Below, in pieces: positions 32,141-35,919 of a stretch of DNA of 35,919 nt. Made by a program: the position numbers and the translations under genes. Numbering within the stretch: position 1 is the stretch's first letter; the number at the start of each line of letters is the position of its first letter. This stretch comes from Idiomarinaceae bacterium. Lineage in GTDB: Bacteria; Pseudomonadota; Gammaproteobacteria; Enterobacterales; Alteromonadaceae. The DNA is taken from positions 1 to 35,919 of the forward strand of contig NYWU01000017.1 of the NCBI GenBank assembly GCA_002685255.1, read 5' to 3'. The notes under the pieces were generated by a model. The model was given only the letters and a program-made list of their open reading frames with translations, did not search any database and was not told where the DNA came from.

Positions 32141-34711
32141 ATGAGACACGATAAATTCACTACTAAATTTCAAATGGCCATTGCTGATGCACAGTCTTTA
32201 GCGTTAGGCCGAGATCATCAATTTATCGAACCCGCCCATTTAATGCAGGCACTTATGGACCAAGCGGGGGGATCGGTGCGCCCTCTATTCACTATTATTG
32301 GCGCCAATATCAGCCAGTTCCGTTCGGAGCTAGGTCAGCTACTTGACAAATTACCTGAAGTCCAAGGCGCTGAGGGTGAAGTTCAGTTATCACAAGCAAC
32401 CGCTAGATTACTCAACCTGTGTGATAAATATGCTCAGCAACGCAAAGATGCCTATATTTCGTCAGAGCTATTCTTGTTAGCCGCAACCGAAGACAAAGGC
32501 CCGCTTGGCGAATTGTTTAAAAAACTAGGTATCAAAAAAGATGCGCTAGAAAAGGCCATTAATGACATTCGTGATGGCCAGAACGTTGATGACCCTAATG
32601 CTGAGGAAAAGCGTCAGGCGCTTGATAAGTACACGATTGATCTTACCGAACGTGCAGCACAAGGAAAATTGGATCCTGTGATTGGTCGCGATGAAGAAAT
32701 TCGTCGCACCATTCAAGTATTGCAACGCCGCACAAAAAATAACCCCGTTTTGATTGGTGAACCCGGTGTGGGTAAGACAGCTATTGTTGAGGGATTAGCA
32801 CAGCGCATTATCAATGCCGAAGTACCCGAGGGGCTGAAGAATAAACGCGTACTATCGCTCGATTTAGGTGCATTGCTTGCGGGAGCAAAATTCCGCGGCG
32901 AGTTTGAAGAACGACTCAAAGCGGTACTAAACGAGCTGTCTAAGGAAGAAGGTCGGGTTATTCTATTCATTGATGAACTTCACACTATGGTTGGTGCAGG
33001 TAAGGCCGATGGTGCAATGGATGCCGGCAATATGCTGAAACCCGCTCTGGCACGCGGTGAACTTCACTGTGTAGGCGCGACGACGTTAGATGAGTATCGT
33101 CAATATATAGAGAAGGATGCAGCGCTTGAGCGTCGTTTCCAGAAAGTACTTGTTGACGAGCCGACTGTTGAGGACACCATTGCGATTTTACGTGGATTGA
33201 AAGAACGGTATGAAATTCACCACTCGGTTGAGATTACCGATCCTGCCATCGTAGCGGCTGCATCTTTATCACATCGATATATCAGTGATCGAAAATTACC
33301 TGACAAAGCCATTGATCTTATTGATGAGGCGGCGTCAAGTATTCGCATGCAAATTGATTCTAAGCCAGAGGATTTGGACCGATTAGAGCGTCGCATTATC
33401 CAATTGAAACTGGAGCGCCAGGCGTTGCAGAAAGAAAAGGATGATGCGAGTAAAAAACGACTCGATCATTTGCACGATGAACTCGCAGAGCTTGAGAAAA
33501 AGTATGGCGAGCTTGAAGAGGTGTGGAATTCTGAGAAAGCGGCTGTACAAGGCACGCAACATATTAAAGCACAGCTTGATCAGGCACGGACGGAAATGGA
33601 TATAGCCCGTCGAGCGGGTGACCTAAACCGCATGTCTGAATTGCAGTATGGTCGTATTCCGGAATTAGAGCGTCAGTTAGATTTGGCTCTGCAAGCCGAG
33701 ATGCAAGATATGAGCTTGTTAAAAAATCGCGTAACTGATGAAGAAATTGCAGATGTACTATCGCGCTGGACCGGCATCCCTGTCAGTAAGATGTTGGAAG
33801 GAGAGCGTGAAAAGTTAGTGCAGATGGAGACGCTATTGCACAAGCGTGTGGTTGGTCAAAACGAGGCCGTTGATGCTGTTGCTAATGCCATTCGTCGGTC
33901 GCGAGCGGGCTTGGGTGACCCCAACCGTCCTATCGGTTCGTTCTTGTTCCTTGGCCCAACGGGTGTAGGTAAAACTGAGCTATCTAAAGCCTTAGCAAAC
34001 TTCATGTTTGATACTGACGACGCGATGGTACGTATCGACATGTCGGAGTTTATGGAAAAGCATTCGGTAGCGAGATTAGTTGGCGCCCCTCCCGGTTATG
34101 TGGGTTATGAAGAAGGTGGCTATCTTACTGAGGCTGTCCGTCGTAAACCTTATTCTGTCATTTTATTGGATGAGGTTGAAAAAGCGCATCCTGATGTTTT
34201 CAATATTTTATTGCAAGTGCTTGATGATGGCAGGCTGACTGATGGTCAAGGTCGCACCGTAGATTTTAAGAATACGGTAATTATTATGACCTCGAACCTC
34301 GGGTCTGATCTTATCCAAGAGCATGCTGCCGATAATACCTATGATGAAATGAAGGCGATGGTGATGGATGTGTTGAGTCGCCACTTCCGTCCTGAATTTA
34401 TCAACCGAGTTGATGAGACAGTTGTGTTCCATCCATTAGGACGTGAGGAAATTCGATCAATTGCAGAAGCGCAACTGAAACGGTTATATGCACGCTTGGA
34501 TGAACGTGACTTGACGATTGAGTTAACGGATGAGGCACTCGACTTTATCGCCTCCGCTGGGTTTGACCCGGTATTTGGTGCACGACCGTTGAAGCGCGCT
34601 ATCCAACACGAGCTTGAAAACCCGTTAGCGCAGCGGATATTGGCCGGGGACTTTAAAGCCGGTGACGCGATCCACGTTGATGTGGCGGATAACCGAATCG
34701 TTATTAATTAA
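32141..34711 (+). CDS. clpB: ATP-dependent disaggregase ClpB
   Basis: ClpB works with DnaK to pull proteins out of aggregates after heat stress. The 856 residues (E. coli has 857) comprise the N domain (1-145), first AAA+ domain with Walker A GEPGVGKT (206-213), coiled-coil middle domain (about 405-525), and second AAA+ domain with Walker A GPTGVGKT (605-612). The substrate-binding pore loops include [13 protein letters not shown] nearby and GYVGYEEGG. Val149, which in E. coli is encoded by GTG and serves as an internal start for the short form, is here encoded by GTT. It has its own sigma-32 promoter and a strong terminator. Confidence 0.97.
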   Translation: MRHDKFTTKFQMAIADAQSLALGRDHQFIEPAHLMQALMDQAGGSVRPLFTIIGANISQFRSELGQLLDKLPEVQGAEGEVQLSQATARLLNLCDKYAQQRKDAYISSELFLLAATEDKGPLGELFKKLGIKKDALEKAINDIRDGQNVDDPNAEEKRQALDKYTIDLTERAAQGKLDPVIGRDEEIRRTIQVLQRRTKNNPVLIGEPGVGKTAIVEGLAQRIINAEVPEGLKNKRVLSLDLGALLAGAKFRGEFEERLKAVLNELSKEEGRVILFIDELHTMVGAGKADGAMDAGNMLKPALARGELHCVGATTLDEYRQYIEKDAALERRFQKVLVDEPTVEDTIAILRGLKERYEIHHSVEITDPAIVAAASLSHRYISDRKLPDKAIDLIDEAASSIRMQIDSKPEDLDRLERRIIQLKLERQALQKEKDDASKKRLDHLHDELAELEKKYGELEEVWNSEKAAVQGTQHIKAQLDQARTEMDIARRAGDLNRMSELQYGRIPELERQLDLALQAEMQDMSLLKNRVTDEEIADVLSRWTGIPVSKMLEGEREKLVQMETLLHKRVVGQNEAVDAVANAIRRSRAGLGDPNRPIGSFLFLGPTGVGKTELSKALANFMFDTDDAMVRIDMSEFMEKHSVARLVGAPPGYVGYEEGGYLTEAVRRKPYSVILLDEVEKAHPDVFNILLQVLDDGRLTDGQGRTVDFKNTVIIMTSNLGSDLIQEHAADNTYDEMKAMVMDVLSRHFRPEFINRVDETVVFHPLGREEIRSIAEAQLKRLYARLDERDLTIELTDEALDFIASAGFDPVFGARPLKRAIQHELENPLAQRILAGDFKAGDAIHVDVADNRIVIN

Positions 34712-34743
34712 TCGCGCGCTGAGCCATCAGTTGTGTAGTGAAG

Positions 34744-34771
34744 AAGGAGGGGAAAATTTCCCTCCTTTTTT
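34744..34771 (+). terminator. Rho-independent terminator of clpB
   Basis: AAGGAGGG pairs with CCCTCCTT around an A/T-rich loop, and six T end the structure. It lies 33 bases after the clpB stop codon and before pssA, so the two genes are separate units. Confidence 0.9.
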
Positions 34772-34866
34772 GTTCATAGTATTTTAAAGCGTTTTCAACC
34801 CTTGATTGCGCTGTGCTAAACTCAATTAAGAGTTAACTTTTTTAGTACCTAAGAGGAATAATAAAC

Positions 34867-35703
34867 ATGGCTAACGAGTCGGGTAAGGTAGAAAGCCAGA
34901 GCTCACAGAAACGACGTGGTATTTATTTGTTACCTAATTTATTTACTACCGCAGGGTTGTTCTCAGGTTTCTATGCGATCATCGCATCGATGAATGAGCG
35001 TTATATCGAAGCGGCCGTAGCTATCTTTATTGCAATGATCTTTGACGGCCTTGATGGTCGGGTCGCGCGGATGACACAAACTGAAAGTGATTTCGGTGCT
35101 GAGTACGATAGTATGGCCGATATTGTATCCTTTGGTATGGCTCCCGCGTTAGTTATGTATAACTATGCGTTAGCCGATCTAGGTAAATTAGGTTGGCTCG
35201 CGGCATTTATATTTGTTGCTTGTGGTGCGTTACGATTGGCGCGTTTTAATACCAATATTGGTACGGCTGATAAACGTTACTTTCAAGGGTTGGCAATTCC
35301 AAGTGCCGCCTCTGTGGTAGCAGGGTTAGTTTGGGTTGGTACGGAGTATGGCATTTCGGGCGATGACTTAGGTGGGTTCGCCGCCATCGTCACGATAGCA
35401 GCTGGCTTGCTAATGGTAACTAACTTCCGATATCACTCGTTCAAGGATGTCGATTGGAAAGGTAAAGTTTCGTTTGTTGTTATTTTAGTTATCGTATTGG
35501 CATTTGTCGTGGTTGCGACTCAGCCTTCATTAGTACTATTCGGTATCTTCTTCTTATACGCGCTGTCGGGACCTATATTGACTATTCGCAGTGTAAACAA
35601 GCTGAAGCTTGAACACGTAGTGGGTGATAATGAGGACGACGACGCTGAGTTCAAAGAGGAAAAACAGGAAAAAAGCTCAAAGAATAACCAGGATGAACAA
35701 TAA
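34867..35703 (+). CDS. pssA: CDP-diacylglycerol-serine O-phosphatidyltransferase (CDP-alcohol phosphotransferase type)
   Basis: This enzyme makes phosphatidylserine from CDP-diacylglycerol and serine, the first step to phosphatidylethanolamine. The 278 residues are an integral membrane protein with about eight helices. The family motif D-x2-D-G-x2-A-R-x8-G-x3-D-x3-D is complete (Asp60, Asp63, Gly64, Ala67, Arg68, Gly77, Asp81, Asp85), followed by FGMAPA. The N terminus RGIYLLPNLFTTAGLFSGF is typical of PssA. The last about 30 residues form a highly charged Glu/Asp/Lys tail. It is unrelated to the phospholipase-D-type enzyme of E. coli. The ATG has AGAGGA upstream. An rRNA operon promoter follows directly. 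Confidence 0.93.
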   Translation: MANESGKVESQSSQKRRGIYLLPNLFTTAGLFSGFYAIIASMNERYIEAAVAIFIAMIFDGLDGRVARMTQTESDFGAEYDSMADIVSFGMAPALVMYNYALADLGKLGWLAAFIFVACGALRLARFNTNIGTADKRYFQGLAIPSAASVVAGLVWVGTEYGISGDDLGGFAAIVTIAAGLLMVTNFRYHSFKDVDWKGKVSFVVILVIVLAFVVVATQPSLVLFGIFFLYALSGPILTIRSVNKLKLEHVVGDNEDDDAEFKEEKQEKSSKNNQDEQ

Positions 35704-35710
35704 CTAACCA

Positions 35711-35764
35711 GTTAGAAATTAATTTCAAAAAAGTGCTTGCAAGTGCGAATAGGATCTCTATAAT
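35711..35764 (+). promoter_or_regulatory. rRNA operon promoter P1 with AT-rich upstream element
   Basis: TTGCAA (35737-35742) and TATAAT (35759-35764) are separated by 16 bases. An A/T-rich stretch (35711-35736) resembles an UP element, and a GC-rich discriminator (TCGCCGCCG) follows the -10. These are the hallmarks of a growth-rate-controlled rRNA promoter. The context is confirmed by the leader further downstream. Confidence 0.8.
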
Positions 35765-35838
35765 TCGCCGCCGTTGTCACAGAGAAAGGCGCGAAAGCGG
35801 AAGTGATGACGGCCAGCAAAACGAGTTGAAAAAAGTAC

Positions 35839-35866
35839 TTGACGCGCTGGCAAAGGGATGTAGAAT
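35839..35866 (+). promoter_or_regulatory. rRNA operon promoter P2
   Basis: TTGACG (35839-35844) and TAGAAT (35861-35866) are 16 bases apart. It lies about 100 bases downstream of P1, the usual tandem rrn arrangement. ACGCATCCC follows the -10. Confidence 0.8.
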
Positions 35867-35876
35867 ACGCATCCCT

Positions 35877-35907
35877 GCTTCGGGAACGAAGCAACGCTCT
35901 TTAACAA
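35877..35907 (+). promoter_or_regulatory. rRNA leader antitermination site (boxB-like hairpin and boxA)
   Basis: GCTTC and GAAGC (35877-35892) form a small hairpin around GGGAAC. It is followed by GCTCTTTAACAA (35896-35907), a near-perfect match to the rrn boxA TGCTCTTTAACA that loads the Nus antitermination complex. This shows that a 16S rRNA gene starts beyond the window edge. Confidence 0.85.
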
Positions 35908-35919
35908 ATTATCAAGCCA

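Noticed and set aside
34776-34850. Sigma-70 promoter before pssA
   Set aside because: TTCAAC and TAAACT at 17-base spacing each match only four of six positions; too weak to list.

Overview
The window is chromosomal core DNA of a marine-type gammaproteobacterium. It looks like the order Alteromonadales, with Idiomarinaceae my best guess; that family placement is inferred from gene content and protein flavour, not from a search. The evidence is a Vibrio/Pseudomonas-style polar flagellar hierarchy (FlrA, FlrB, FlrC with sigma-54 promoters), the bamD / rluD-pgeF-clpB neighbourhood shared with enteric bacteria, and a GlnB almost identical in motif to the enteric protein. No insertion sequence, prophage, CRISPR array or obvious foreign island is visible. 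No stretch over 300 bases lacks a gene.

Layout. Positions 1-4072 (minus strand): a tRNA-Phe gene with its own promoter, then a compact pfkA-speB-speA operon (phosphofructokinase; agmatinase; arginine decarboxylase, i.e. putrescine synthesis from arginine). Positions 4145-5212 (plus): a malate/lactate dehydrogenase-2 family enzyme. Positions 5209-9080 (minus): a three-gene run of an exported YtcJ-like amidohydrolase, a response regulator with DUF3369 and a degenerate HD-GYP domain, and pdxH.

Positions 9281-27434 (plus) hold the flagellar block. It opens with a LuxR-type regulator whose receiver has lost its phospho-acceptor aspartate, and a DUF1285 gene, both running straight into flrA. Then come flrBC, fliEFGHIJ, fliK and fliLMNOPQR-flhB. 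Sigma-54 -24/-12 elements with exact 12-base GG-to-GC spacing lie before flrB, fliE and (weaker) fliK. This fits FlrA switching on flrBC and FlrC switching on the basal-body and export genes. The block stops at flhB: flhA, flhF, flhG, fliA and the chemotaxis genes do not follow, and the fliD/fliS genes often found before flrA are absent.

Positions 27519-29507 (plus): glutamine-dependent NAD synthetase and the PII protein GlnB, closed by a terminator that also serves the convergent bamD. Positions 29523-30281 (minus): bamD. Positions 30428-34711 (plus): rluD, pgeF and clpB, with a clear sigma-32 promoter before clpB. Positions 34867-35703: pssA (CDP-alcohol phosphotransferase type). The last about 200 bases are the tandem promoters and antitermination leader of a ribosomal RNA operon whose 16S gene must begin just beyond the window.

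Most of the window is well-known machinery. The least explained part is the pseudo-receiver LuxR / DUF1285 pair transcribed into the flagellar master regulator. Next are the degenerate HD-GYP regulator translationally coupled to an exported amidohydrolase, and several perfect intergenic palindromes without an assigned binding protein.
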